A stretch of 64,000 bases of DNA, from the NCBI GenBank assembly GCA_035578905.1, contig JAQJVL010000798.1:62001-126000 (forward strand). Reading direction: 5' to 3'. The notes below the pieces were generated by a model. That model was not told the DNA's origin and searched no databases. It was given only the letters and a program-made list of their open reading frames with translations. The translations under genes were made by a program, and so were the position numbers. How positions within the stretch are numbered: the stretch's first letter is position 1; each line of letters opens with the position of its first letter. This DNA is from Stictocephala bisonia (lineage: Eukaryota > Arthropoda > Insecta > Hemiptera > Membracidae). This document shows, piece by piece, positions 1 through 11,140 of the stretch.

Positions 1-1384
1 TTATGTTCATACCGGTGTAAACATTCCATATTTTTAGTGTAGATACTTCATAACCAGCTGTTAAATAAAAAAACTAAACATTTTGGATTGATTTTGAATA
101 ACTGTACATTTTGAGAGAATGCAGATTTTTTAAGTCATTAAATTTATACACACGCAAAGATTTCTCGTTATGTATAAATTATTATATACATAACGATTAT
201 TCAACATTATATTATACAACACAATATCTCGATGTTGTGTCTCAAATTATCAGCTGTTTATTGTAATTCTTTGTGGAGTGTTAGTGTAGCCCCATGTAAA
301 TGTAATGCAGTTTAAACCAGTAATAGTAGCTGACCTCACTAACAGACAAAATTACAGGCACAAATATTCCTATTAGATTGAAGGTGTTATAGTCAAGTGT
401 ATAACTAAGATGCACTAATAAACAACGTTTCGAAGTTCCGTTAGAAGAAGGCTTTAAAAAAACCTTTTTATAATAACAACACTAACAGTACATTAATATT
501 AAATTACAAAACACAGCTAATAAACAAAAACAATACTAACTATTTATTTTGTTCTATTGCTTTTAATATTCCTAAAGTTTATTCTTAGCTGCGTGTTATT
601 TATAATTTGCGTGTAACTCTTTTGTTTTATGAAAAATTATTCACTTTATTTCATCATCGTATTATTATTTTTCACTTTATATTATGTCAGTCGATATACT
701 TTTGTTTTAATTTTTAATTGTAAACCCAAAAAGATTCTTTACTACCGAAACGTACTCTCAATCAAAGATTATTGTAATAATGGTTTTAAATAGAATATAA
801 TTTGATTTATTAATTCTTAGTCCAACATAGTCACATACAGTGTTGTAATTTATGTACAAATTACTGTAAACATTTTAAGAATACTTCATGAAAAGAAGTT
901 AAAAACTATTTGTTACAATGTTTTTGACGCAATTTATTATATACTATAATATCTAATCAATTTTAAGTTGTATTCAATTATTATTATCAAAATATACCAT
1001 GTGACTTATAGAAAATCATTTGAACAGCTAATTTATTGAACAAAATGGATTGCATTGTTTGTTTTTAAACTCAAACACACCAAAAATACAATAACAACTA
1101 TTTATTTTAATATATATATCTTTGCTATAGCTATAGATATATATATTATATCTATAGCTATATATAGCTAATGTATATCTTACGTAGGGTTTATGGTGAA
1201 GAAATACACGTTTAGAATAATATAGATGGTTTGATAATCAATTAAATGGAAGCTCAACAGAGTTTCAATAAAAGTGTCACAATCTTCTAGATGGTCTCAG
1301 TTTTTTTATTTTATTTACTTTTTATTTACTAATGTTGTAAGGAAAAAATGTTGATTGTTCAACTGATTTAACCTGAAATAAAGT
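1..1384. other. AT-rich stretch, no gene seen
   Basis: Very AT-rich sequence with frequent stops in all frames. The only structure seen is a small AT palindrome at about 1110-1167, built from TATAGCTATAGATATA and its complement. No splice-flanked open block was found. Confidence 0.6.
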
Positions 1385-1566
1385 AGCTTACTGTTGATTT
1401 CATAAATGAATTATGATCTGGTCACAATAATAGACTTTCAGGATATTATTTGGATATAATACGCACGTAAACTAACTGGACATAGTAGCACTGTTTGAAC
1501 ACTCATTTATTTTCATTTGTGAAATGTAGGTAGGTCGGAAAATGCTTAAAATATCCTGTTCCATTT
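1385..1566 (+). repeat. Dispersed repeat family R6, copy 1
   Basis: This segment matches 28640-28806 in the same orientation at roughly 70 percent by eye. Shared words include CTGGTC, CAATAATA(G/A)ACTTTCAGG and the near-exact end AGGTAGGTCGGAAAATGCTT. No coding potential or terminal repeats were seen, so it may be the conserved part of a larger old transposon. The class is unknown. Confidence 0.5.
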
Positions 1567-1959
1567 TTTATTTTATAAAAGGTATATACATTAAAAAAAA
1601 CACTCTTGTTTATAAACGTAATTTTCTGTAAACATTTCAATTGAAACTATCAACTACTTTTTGAGTTTTGTGTACAAAGCATATGGAAGTTCGATTCATA
1701 TGTATCACTTCATACATTTACACGTTTATGTGTATACATAAATTAACCTAATCATACAAAATAAACTTTTCGAATGAAGCAGTGTAGATATTGCAACCCT
1801 CTTCATTAGTGTAGGCCTGCAATGTTCTAGAACCACCCCATTGTGGCTAGTGAAATTGGTAATTGAAGTGAAAAGTGAGGGGGGAGGTAGAGGCCTTCAT
1901 TTAAATGATACTTGTCACTTACAGACTGGGATGTGATTAATTTGTTATTTTGCTTTGTT

Positions 1960-2095
1960 TGTAGGGAATTATTGAGATTAAAGTTGGCAGCATTGGAAAT
2001 GGCCAGTCACAGCTGTGCATGTTAATAATTGAAATGTCCACCACGTCAGCTGTTCTGACAGAGAATACATGGCTGTAATTCTTCAATACTGCAGC
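1960..2095. promoter_or_regulatory. Candidate conserved non-coding island
   Basis: A block of more even composition follows a T-rich stretch. It holds CACAGCTGTGCATG (an E-box palindrome), TTAATAATTG (homeodomain-like), CACGTCAGCTG and TCTGACAG in about 100 bases. No frame is open and no repeat copy exists elsewhere in the window. Regulatory function is inference from motif clustering only. Confidence 0.2.
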
Positions 2096-2390
2096 TTGGA
2101 TTATAATATACTGGGCACAGATTTTAATTCATACAAAAATATACTGAACTATTGTCACCTAAACCACCGTTTATATTGGGTTAGTAAAGTATACCTAAAA
2201 ACTTAGGTGAATACATTGATATTACTTAAAACTCACTTTTTTAAAGGCAAACACATTTTTATTTCCCTGCAATAATAGAGTTTAGGGTCACAGTATTTAT
2301 TTGTTGTATTGGAGATTGTACTCTACAGACAAGCTAAGGTCAAATGATATGGATGGCAACAATATATCGATACATCGTTATATTAGTATA

Positions 2391-2911
2391 CTAGCTGTAC
2401 CCGCCCGCTTCCCCGGTCATAATATTGAGTTTTGATTGTATCATTGAAATGTGCAGCAACCTTTCAGTTTACACAGTATCCAATTTACAACAGCTGATGT
2501 TTTGTGTAGTTTACTACTGTACTCAATTATTTTTAATTTTGAAAGTTTTGCCTACCACAATTTTATTCTATTTGTTTTTATTTAACAGCTGTTAATCAAA
2601 TAAATCAATCAATTACATAGCTTCACAAGAAATCCAAACATAAAAATATAAACAGTATAATTTTGACATATTTAAAACCCACAGCTGATATTATTTTTAT
2701 ATTTGACTTATTATACCTTCATGCATCCTGCTATTTGATTAACATTGAAACTTTAGAAGTCCAAGGGATGGAGCCCTGAGGGATTAAAGAAACGGGAATA
2801 GGACAGAAACCTTCCCTGGGGTATATAGAACAAATTCCCCAAGTTTCATGGCAATCGGCTGGACGGTTTGGTAGCGCATAAAGGATAGACAGACAAACAA
2901 ACATACATTGG

Positions 2912-2959
<48 letters not shown>

Positions 2960-3052
2960 ACCCGCCCGTTGGGATTATACATCTATATATATATATATAT
3001 ATATAAAACGCAATTTGGGATTATACATCTATATATATATATATATATAGAT
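2391..3052 (+). mobile_element. Dispersed repeat R7 inserted in R8
   Basis: The segment begins ACTAGCTGTACCCGCCCGC and ends in TA-dinucleotide tracts. It carries a conserved block at 2755-2915 containing CATGGCAATCGG, GCATAAAGGATAGACAGAC and GGGAT(G)GAGCCCTGAG. A reverse-oriented partial copy lies at 5525-5838. The GC-rich start, the AGACAGACA block and the TA-rich end recall common arthropod retrotransposon or Helitron tails, but no reverse-transcriptase or helicase motif is present. Class uncertain. Confidence 0.5.
2916..3049. repeat. (TA)n microsatellites in duplicated unit
   Basis: Three TA tracts lie at 2916-2957, 2984-3005 and 3030-3049. The last two are each preceded by TTGGGATTATACATC, so a unit of about 45 bases is duplicated. 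Confidence 0.9.
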
Positions 3053-3193
3053 TTTCTTTCGATAATATCGGCTAAATCGATATTTTCGTTCGATATATGA
3101 TATTACTAAATATGGACGTTATTATCTCTCGTTAAAATAATCACGATTAAAAAACACACACACATTTAAATTACCCCTTATGCGTACAAAACA

Positions 3194-3288
3194 TGCAAGG
3201 TTGAGTGGAAGAGAGGACTTCGTAGTCCTAACTCCGCCTTTAAATAAAGAAATTCATTCATTAATTAATTCATTCATTCATTGAAATA
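3194..3288 (+). mobile_element. 5'-truncated non-LTR tail
   Basis: The insertion reads GCAAGGTTGAGTGG, GGACTTCGTAGTCCTAACTC, an AATAAAG signal and an (ATTC)n-like tail. A short truncated fragment with a polyadenylation-like signal and a simple-repeat tail is what target-primed reverse transcription leaves. It splits the R8 element. The parent LINE family is not identified. Confidence 0.5.
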
Positions 3289-3605
3289 ATAAAGTAACTT
3301 TGTTTATGATTTTTACGTGAGGTTAATGCGTACTAAAATTTAGTTTAGTGAATTTATTTTTTTATTTTTTTGTATTGTTTATTACATTTATTAATTGTAA
3401 CTTTTTCGTTGACATGTGTTTATACTAAAAAAATTCTAAAGTTTGTATTTATTTAATTATATGCTTTTACATTTATCTGAATGCTGGTATTTTCTTTTAT
3501 TTTAAATGGTAATTAAAGGTACCTATCATCAGGCATTTACCTTAGAGGCCCCAAATGTTCTCATGTAATTTTTACTAGATAGATCTGAAATAGGTTTCTT
3601 TTTTA

Positions 3606-3755
3606 CTTCACTCGCTAGTTCACATGGGCCTACAGGCCTGTGCGTTAACTTTATTTAACTAGTGAAGTACCGATCGTTGCTCAGTGGGGATTCGAACCTT
3701 ACTCCCCGTAGTCCGAAGCCTTAGTCACTGAGCCACTAGGCCGGCAATGAAGGCG
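3606..3755 (-). mobile_element. tRNA-derived SINE, family S3
   Basis: On the minus strand the order is an A-box-like TAGTGGCTCAGTGACTAAGG (3726-3738), then a B box GGTTCGAATCC (3688-3698), then a body with AACGCACAGGCCTGTAGGCC and GAACTAGCGAGTGAAG. This is the layout of a pol III SINE with a tRNA-like head. Related copies lie at 37791-37915 and 49136-49290 (both minus) and as a head-only piece at 63795-63900 (plus). The tRNA-like part lacks a credible cloverleaf, so it is not a tRNA gene. Confidence 0.75.
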
Positions 3756-3781
3756 ATTTATCTATAGGGCAATGATCGCCT

Positions 3782-3824
3782 ACTAGGGGGTCGGTACGCG
3801 AAGCGTGCATGTGTGTCCCCTAGT
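3782..3824 (+). mobile_element. Helitron-type 3' terminus
   Basis: The stem GTACGC/GCGTGC (3794-3799 and 3803-3808) is followed by an 11-base spacer, CTAG (3820-3823) and a T. A hairpin about 11 bases before CTRR, then T, is the hallmark of Helitron 3' ends. Three more ends of the same pattern occur at 5841, 27036 and 51056. ACTAGGGG (3782-3789) and CCCCTAGT (3817-3824) form an extra 8-bp inverted repeat around this one. No matching 5' end was found. Confidence 0.55.
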
Positions 3825-4611
3825 TAATTGTTATTATTGATTGAAATAGTACGTTTAAATAATTATTATAAAATATATACCTGATTATCCAGCTCAACGT
3901 CGGTCTATATGATTTATAATTCACGTTAACTTGTACATAAGTCGTAAATGTCAAATCTATGATGAAAGAATTTAATATAAACTTAATTTACTTTTTTTTC
4001 AAATGTGCATTCACACTAGATACGTGCGACAACACACTGATTTCATATATAAAACAGATATTTCAGATATAAATATAAAAATTGTAGTAATTCTGAGTTA
4101 TTTTGTTTAAGAAATCAAGTTGGTGTTTTTAATTTCCTTTTTAATAGGTAAATCTTTTTGTTTCAAATATAAAAAGCTATGGTCAGCATGAACAAAGACA
4201 AATAATTTGATTAACTATGTACAATTACTTTCTGAAAATAATTTAATAGGTGTTCAAAAAACCAAAATACAAAAATGTTAACCATGATAAAATAAATCCT
4301 TTATTTATTTATTATATAATGTAGTGCGTATCATAACTAGAGTCTATAGTGACGTATCAGTTCATTAAAAACACAAAACTCAGAGTTATTTGTTTCTTCA
4401 CAATAATTCTGGTAGATTGAGCATTACAGTCTTGAATTACTGAACACAGTGGAAAGTGGGGGGGGGGGGGGGATTATCAACAAAGAGTTGCGTGCTTAAG
4501 GGCTTATCTTTGAACACTCCACGTTCTGACTTCACAACTTGCTGCGAGAACTTGGAGTTGAGTTTCTTACTAACGCCTTTATCTAGGATATGCTTCAGAC
4601 TATTATTACAT
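3825..4611. other. AT-rich stretch with a G15 homopolymer
   Basis: No gene seen. The stretch holds an uninterrupted run of 15 G at 4458-4472. Short frames across it depend on translating the homopolymer as glycine or proline. Confidence 0.7.
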
Positions 4612-5065
4612 GTGAGGCGATGGCACAACTTTGTGCGTATTTTAAGACAAATATGAATGGTTACATGAGTGTAGGATGAGTTGTGTGGCCTCTGTAGTCT
4701 TGTTACTAATTGAGTTCGACTGTTCCCCAGAAAGGGCCATTTATTAATAGCCCAATAGCCAGGGTGACTAAGGGAGCTTTATGTGGAACCTGAACCACGT
4801 AATGTTAGTCTGATTTTCACCTAACTGACAAGCCTTAATGTCAGTTATCTCCCCTACACAACATCCGGACACTGACTATCACCCAACATGGACACCCCAC
4901 TTCTTTAGTAGAGTCCACGTCGATGACAACCATTGAGTCGACGCTATGTGAGTATTAAGAGGATCGAGCATGGAACCTATCACCTACAATCTCTACAACA
5001 CAGTGTCCCAAAGTAGTTGGGTTACAACACTGCTCCACTACTACCGACTTATGTCATTGTGACTA
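4612..5065 (-). mobile_element. tRNA-derived SINE, family S1, near full length
   Basis: On the minus strand there is an A-box-like TAGTGGAGCAGTGTTG (RC of 5026-5041) and a B-box-like GCTCGATCC (RC of 4961-4969). A body follows with ACGTGGTTCAGGTTCCAC, GGGCTATTAATAAATGGC, CATCCTACACTCAT and an end CGCACAAAGTTGTG. It is the most complete S1 copy and serves as the reference. Other copies lie at 8930, 18596, 41988 and 55255. Confidence 0.75.
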
Positions 5066-5524
5066 AGTCACCATAATCATGCAATGATTTATGTATTTAG
5101 GTAATGTCTTATGTGTAGTACAATACCATTATAACGTATTTCCCACTTGTGTATTTTTGTAATAAAGCAAACTTAGTTTTCAGATGGCATCTAACGTAAA
5201 ATTAGAAAATTAAGTACGTATTTTAGAACCCTCCAGTTTCTTATCAGATTGAAAATTAATAAATTTTTAACAAATATATTTCTATGATTCTACATTTACT
5301 TCTCTGTAGATAGTAGGTAAGAAGATAAATATTAACTTGTGTTTCAAGTTATTTTGTCTGAATCTTTTACAAAGCCCATTAGTAGATTTAAAATCATAAA
5401 ATCAATATTTATTTAAACCTAATAAGTGTTGCTATTTCTAGTTGCTTGTAATATATTGTTGTAATATGACAATAAACAATTTGACAAAGAAATAAATTCA
5501 AGACAGTGAAGATATCTTATATAT
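5066..5524. other. AT-rich stretch, nothing recognised
   Basis: Stops occur throughout all frames. No repeat copy elsewhere in the window was noticed. Confidence 0.6.
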
Positions 5525-5838
5525 ATTCCCGTAGGGCTGTTGGCTAGTTCACCTCTACAAATAAAAATATCTGTCTGTTTATGTTACTGTTTATCCTTTA
5601 TGCATTGCTACACTACTAATCCGATTGCCAAGAAACTTTGGCAATTTGATGAGTATACTCCTAGCAAGGTTTCTGGTGTGGTTTTATTCACATTTGACTC
5701 CAGGGCTCCAGAATGAAGTTATTTTATTTATTTGATTAGACATCAGCTGTTAATTAAAAACAAATCAGTGAAAACTTTTGAAATATGCTTAGTAATGCTT
5801 ATTGAAATGTAACATTTAATTTTATTATAATCTAAACA
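5525..5838 (-). mobile_element. Dispersed repeat R7, reverse partial copy
   Basis: GTCTGTTTATG, TTTATGCATTGC, CCGATTGCCAAGAAACTTTGG and CCAGGGCTCCAGAATGAAG are the reverse complement of the 2755-2915 block of the first R7 copy. It stops right where the Helitron-like end begins at 5841, so the two may be one composite or a lucky abutment. Confidence 0.5.
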
Positions 5839-5840
5839 TA

Positions 5841-6906
5841 CTAGGGGACACCCCTGCACGCCACGCGGGCAAACCCCGTCACTCGCTGCGCTCGTTACAC
5901 CTCGGCCAGTGATTTTTAACTACAAATAATAGTAGGTTAACTGTCTATCGTAAAATCACAATATTACATTTATTTACAGTATCTCACTCACACTACTTGC
6001 GTTGCTACCTATTTATTATTATAAATACCCAATGATATTACTTGGCCAGTTTCAAACGTGTTTATTTCATTTGATTTTGCCTCACAGTTAAAGATTAATT
6101 AGATACATAAAATCACTGTATTAAATTACCATTTAAACCATGCCTACAATCACAGTATAAAACACCCTTTCCTGGCTTGACATTATGAAATATCTAACCT
6201 CATCATTACTCAAACACCATTATTTTCATTTCAAAAGGTGTTAAAACTTTTTTTAGTCAACATTTACATTTGAACTGTTACTTTTCGATTCATAACAATC
6301 TCTCGCCATGTTCTTTCCATGTTTTAAATTAGACATTTTAAGCAAGTTAAACATTCTGACTAAATATATATTACCGTAAGCTTAAAATTTTGGAGTAAAA
6401 TTATGTTTAAAACATTACAAAAGGGTTTGTAAGTAACCTATGAGTCTCCAAAAATATTATTTTATGTTTATGTTATTCCTTACATTTTTGCTTTCATTGC
6501 TGTCCATGCTGCAAGATAATTCCCTGCCACCTCTTCTTCCATCAATATAATAACTCAGTCGTTCCCAATAGGTTATCCGTGGACCACTTGGGGTCCGAAA
6601 AGCACATTTAGGGGGTCCGCGACTGGCTAGTGGAAATATTTTTTTACGTTACTGCAAGTTTTAAAACTAATTTCTGTTTATTTCTTAATCATTTGGATTC
6701 AAGCAGTTTTCAATTTTAACATCTGTGGTATATTTTCATATTAAATAAGCAGGTCCTATTTAATATGAATAGGAAATACATACAATGGTACCCATACATA
6801 TACATGGCCGAAAAACGTACTTTTAGGGTTCACTATGGTGAAAAATTCGAAGAAATAAAACCTTATTGCAAAGAAGGGGTTGCATTGACAAAAATCGGCT
6901 TCACGA
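5841..6906 (-). mobile_element. Helitron-like non-autonomous element H1, copy 1
   Basis: Read on the minus strand, the 3' end has a GC hairpin (5856-5870), an 11-base spacer, CTAG (5844-5841) and a host T. The interior (CTACAAATAATAGTAGGTTAACTG and TATCTCACTCACACTACTTGCG blocks) matches 27036-27711. The match ends at both loci with the same CGGCTTCACG, which on the minus strand gives a 5' end TCGTGAAGCCG, consistent with the Helitron 5'-TC rule. It is longer than its sister because of a hAT-like insertion near 6556. No helicase or Rep frame remains. Confidence 0.6.
6556..6640 (+). mobile_element. hAT-like terminal fragment
   Basis: CAGTCGTTCCCAA is followed by GTGGACCACTTGGGGTCCG and GGGGGTCCGCGACTGG. 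This resembles the CAGTGGTTCTCAACC...GGGGTCCGCGG style of non-autonomous hAT ends. It lies inside H1 copy 1 and is missing from copy 2, so it inserted later. The opposite terminus and an 8-bp duplication were not found. Confidence 0.4.
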
Positions 6907-7544
6907 ATTATATATAAGGATAATTATCTCGTACCAAAGCACTTGTATAAATAGCTAGTAATAAATAAAGATAACGAATGAATTTAAATTATAGCTATTC
7001 AACTAGGTTAAATTTTTCTCATAAACCACTCTTCTATTTGTATAAAATCAACCTTCCATTGTGACGAAACTCCAAAATTATTGAGTATATTCAATTGAAG
7101 TAGTTACATAACATTGAATTTATGTAGTATAGTTTTTTCATATATTTAGTTCAAAAAATTTCAAGTCGGAATAGGAAATTTCAAGTATTTCCCAAACGTA
7201 CCTTTATTTAACAAATGAAAAGAAATGTTAGTGTTGAAAAAGTGCATCTGTTAACAACTGATTTATATGCATAGTATATCTAAATCATAGTCTGTAAGTT
7301 TATAACTGTGACCAGATGATTGTTAATTTATAAATACAACTGTGAGTTACTTTATTTAAGACAAAATCGTGTAGACAATCAAACTAACAACTAAAATAAA
7401 CCACGATAAAGTGTGGCTGGGTTTAGCTAGTTACTATATAAAATAATCAAATATCAGGTGATATATTTATTAACTGTACGGATCAGTTTACTTTATATTG
7501 AAATTTGTATAGATTTTTCTAATTCAATCTTAGTTTTAATGGAA
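6907..7544. other. AT-rich stretch, nothing recognised
   Basis: No open frame, repeat copy or regulatory cluster could be supported here. Confidence 0.55.
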
Positions 7545-7835
7545 CTTCCGATACTGTTTATCAACGCAGTTAAACGCAAGTCTCGCTCTATAAACCATGC
7601 ACGAGAGATGCACCGGCTAAACAATTAATGCAGTGTTTATTGATACATCATAACAGTGCATCTGTAATTGGCAATAACCCCAAGTTGGTCAATACTGGCC
7701 CACCAGCTGATAGGTTTGATCAGCTGATTGAGTAAGGCATCTACAAAGAGCCAAATTTATTACGTCATCGAACAGCTGTTCTTACAGAAGTGCTGGACAA
7801 ACATGTACCTGTGACGACACAGACACAAACAACCA
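7545..7835. promoter_or_regulatory. Candidate regulatory island
   Basis: Balanced composition with ACAATTAATGCAG, TGTTTATTGATAC, CCAGCTGATAGG, TTTGATCAGCTGATTGAG, TTACGTCATC and ACAGCTGTTCT within 250 bases. These are homeodomain/PBC-like, E-box and CRE-like words. All frames contain stops and no paralogous copy is in the window. Enhancer function is inference. Confidence 0.25.
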
Positions 7836-8017
7836 ACTTTTGTTGAGCTTTCATGCTACTGGTCAATTAGTGAATGGGTGTCCTTTGAAATGTTGAGTTT
7901 CTAATTGACTTGTTAAGAAAACTAACGGTTTTATTACTTTTAATTGATCTTATTAAATTTATCAAGCACTCTAAATGTTTAAGACTATTTGAATAATTAA
8001 TTTACTATTAATCGTTT

Positions 8018-8185
8018 TACGCTGATTGTCATGTTATGCATATTTGGAATGTATTAAGGTGTTTCAGTAAATGTAGTCATTGTTACAAACTAAGAATGAA
8101 TTTTCCTAAGAACGTATGATGAATAAAAGGCCAGTAAAAAATTAGCTGCTGATGGTTATCAGTTATGTCTTTTAAGGTATACCTA
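8018..8185 (-). mobile_element. SINE family S2, diverged 3' part
   Basis: ACGCTGATTGTCA, GTAGTCATTGTTACAAACTAAG, TTCCTAAGAA and TGGTTATCAG follow the order of the S2 copy at 23930. The head is not recognisable, so the copy is truncated or decayed. Confidence 0.5.
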
Positions 8186-8272
8186 TTGGTCAATATGGAC
8201 GGATCCCGTGAAGGCACTTTTTCTATTCTGTGAAATGTCCATGTTCCGTCTTCACAGAAAAATACCACCAGT

Positions 8273-8728
<456 letters not shown>

Positions 8729-8737
8729 ATACATATA

Positions 8738-8769
<32 letters not shown>
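8729..8769. repeat. (AT)n microsatellite
   Basis: An alternating AT tract with an embedded ATACATATATATATGTAT palindrome. Confidence 0.9.
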
Positions 8770-8929
8770 GTTTCTTAGTTGAATTAGTCCCCATGAAGAT
8801 AAGATAGCTTAATTTGAATAGTTATAAAATTTATGGGCCAAGGACAGTGGGCTGCACTGGATTTAAATGGAATGGAGTAATGTATTGAAATATATTTATT
8901 TAATTATGGTATGGCCAGCGTAATTAAAC

Positions 8930-9262
8930 AATACTTGTCAGCTAGGTCCAGTATTAGTTATAATACTCTGTACTCAAACAGTAAGCTATATTATCCAAAT
9001 TTACTCACATTAACTATATCAAATGCATTAATATATCACGACAGTATTTATTATTACGTGGTTCGGATTCCACGTAAAGCTGTAGGTCCCTTAGTTGCCC
9101 TGGATGGGCTATTAATAAATTGCCCTTTCTGAGGAACACTTGAACTCAGATAGTAACCAGACTACACTCATCCACACTCATCCTACACTCATAGCCTATA
9201 ACCAATTATATTCGCCTTAAAATACCAACAACGTTGTGTCGGCGTCTCATATGTAAGAATGT
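8930..9262 (+). mobile_element. SINE family S1, 5'-truncated
   Basis: The copy begins at ACTTGTCAGCTAGGT, has an unrelated insert of about 85 bases, then runs TTACGTGGTTCGGATTCCAC, GGGCTATTAATAAATTGC, CATCCTACACTCAT, ATTCGCCTTAAAATAC and GTTGTGTCGGCGTCTCATA. The tRNA-like head is missing. A 73-codon frame crosses it but is a by-product of the SINE. Confidence 0.7.
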
Positions 9263-9734
9263 AAGAATATTTAAATTTAATACTTTTAGCATTGTGATCA
9301 GATTCATAATAAATAGTTTTTAAATTAATTTAAATAGAGTATCAAAATAGTAGGCAGTTAAAACATAGTTTTTTTTTTTACACTCGTTTTATTATAAAAG
9401 GGGGTGTGAGATTCTTATTAAATTAAGTATAATAGTTTTAAATCAAACATTGTAAATAGTTTTGTGCGAATTTAGTACTATAAAAATATAAGATTTAGTA
9501 AAAGAAAAACTTATTTAAAGAAACAAACGTACATAATTTTACTATGTAAAATCTTCCAACATACACAATTAAAAGTATAAATCTCTCTGTTAACGAGATT
9601 AACAATGATAAGTTAAAATAAATATAAATAATACGATTCTTACTAAATCATACGCAAAGACTTACATAACCTCCAAAATCATAATATATAACAAATAATG
9701 CTTAAGTTAGAGTTATTATACTTCCATATTGGAA
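9263..9734. other. AT-rich stretch, nothing recognised
   Basis: Low-complexity A/T-rich sequence with no supported feature. Confidence 0.55.
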
Positions 9735-9960
9735 CTGAACGGTTCATAGTTACATTATTAAGTTGCCATAATGTAACTAAAGATCGTTCCACACCACCAC
9801 AATGTCATGTGTCGCGTTACACTCAATTCCCACGGCGTTAAAACTACTCCCAGTTCATATTAGCGTCAACCATTAGTTAATCAGCAGATGTAGTTAGTGC
9901 CTGTAATCAGCACGGGACGCGCCACCATCGCTCTGTCACTGGGAAAACGATCACTCATTC
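9735..9960. promoter_or_regulatory. Candidate regulatory island
   Basis: A block with markedly more G+C than its flanks. It holds CCACACCACCACAATG, GTGTCGCGTTACAC, AACCATTAGTTAATCAGC and CACGGGACGCGCC. No open frame or repeat copy. It ends where the palindromic element P1 begins. Confidence 0.2.
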
Positions 9961-9962
9961 CA

Positions 9963-10990
9963 AACTAACTACCGTCGGTGGAGAAATTTTGTGCACCCGA
10001 GTTTGAAGGTCATTTTAAAAGAAACTAAGAGGGCGTGAAAATTACAACTATACCGTTGTTTTTCTTGTTCAATTGTACGTTAAGGCATATGAATTTAAAT
10101 GTTTACTATAAGTGCTAATGATTTGTATCTTAGTTGAAACAAAAAAATATCAGAATTTTAACTAGTTTTCACTGTACATCAAATTTACACCATTACTACT
10201 CAAAAACCCGTTCATGTAGCGCATTTATATTTTAATAAATCGTTGGTAGGAATTTTTCTTTAAGTTGTAAATATTTTAGAATTTTATGTTTTCAAGAAAA
10301 ATGGTTCTTATCAATTATATGAACGTTGTTTTCTTGACTTCTAGAGAATGTAAAATTAATTATTTGATCTCGTTGAAATCCTTATTAAATATATAGCTAC
10401 AATACATCATTTTCAAACGTATAAGTAAATGCAGTGATTTTATATTGATGTTAATTCATTGAAATTAACTATTTCAAGTTATTTTACAGTGATTTATATC
10501 GATTTAAAATCACTGAATTTACTTACACATATTAAAATGATGTATCGTATTTATATATGTAATAATGATTTCAACAAGACCAATAATTAATTTTACAATC
10601 TCTAGAAGCCAAGAAAACAATGTTTCATATAATTGACAAGAATAATTTTTCTTGAAAACATAAAATGCTAATATTTATGCAACTTATAGAAAAAATTACT
10701 ATCAACCATTTATTAGAATATAAATACACTACATGAATGGGTTTTTGTGGAATAACTGTGTAAATTTGATGTACTTTGAAAACTAGTTAAACATTCCGAT
10801 ATTTTTCTTCTTCCAACTAAGATGAAAATTGTTTACACTTATAATGAAATGTTGAAATTCATATGTCACAAAGCAAAATTAAATAAGGAAAACAAAAGTA
10901 TGATTGGAGTTTTCGCAGGCCTCTTAGTTGCTTAGACAACAACCGTCAAACTCAGGTACACATAATTTCTTCACCGACAGTAGTTCTAAC
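9963..10990. mobile_element. Palindromic foldback element P1, copy 1
   Basis: The two halves are imperfect reverse complements over about 480 bases each. ACTACCGTCGGTGGAGAAATT at the left pairs with AATTTCTTCACCGACAGTAGT at the right. ACTAGTTTTCACTGTACATC pairs with GATGTACTTTGAAAACTAGT, and TTGTTTTCTTGACTTCTAGAG with CTCTAGAAGCCAAGAAAACAA. A short spacer sits near 10460. A second copy lies at 29850-30750. No transposase frame is present, so it is a non-autonomous foldback or long-TIR element. Exact ends and target duplication are unresolved. Confidence 0.7.
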
Positions 10991-11035
10991 CATTCCTGAT
11001 AAAGTACTTTAATTTCTTTATTTATCCATCCTCAA

Positions 11036-11140
11036 GACTCCGATCGTCAAGATATGAGCTGTCATTCAATTATGGGTTTAGAATGATAAAATAAGATGAG
11101 CAAATGTGGTCTTGCTACAATTTAATTCCGACTAATTACA
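11036..11140 (-). mobile_element. SINE family S2, 3' fragment
   Basis: CCGATCGTCAAGATATG, GATGAGCAAATGTGGTC and TTCCGACTA match the 3' half of S2 in the same order. The rest is lost. Confidence 0.45.

Larger units (their letters stand above)
2345..3360 (+). repeat. ATCGAT-rich element R8, interrupted copy
   Basis: The left edge, GGCAACAATATATCGATAC, matches the start of the intact copy at 22558. The match stops near 2390 and resumes at about 3050 with TTTCTTTCGATAATATCGG, continuing to about 3193. It stops again and resumes near 3288 with AATAATAAAGTAACTTT, fading near 3355. The two gaps are later insertions (2391-3050 and 3194-3287). The right half of the element is absent or too diverged to follow. 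Confidence 0.6.

Noticed and set aside
3606..3755. tRNA gene on the minus strand
   Set aside because: A and B boxes are present but the arms do not pair as a tRNA, a non-tRNA body follows, and related copies exist. It is a SINE.
9050..9070. Second pol III B box GGTTCGGATTCC inside S1
   Set aside because: It resembles a B box but lies deep in the SINE body, after a separate head with its own A and B boxes, so it is not treated as a promoter.
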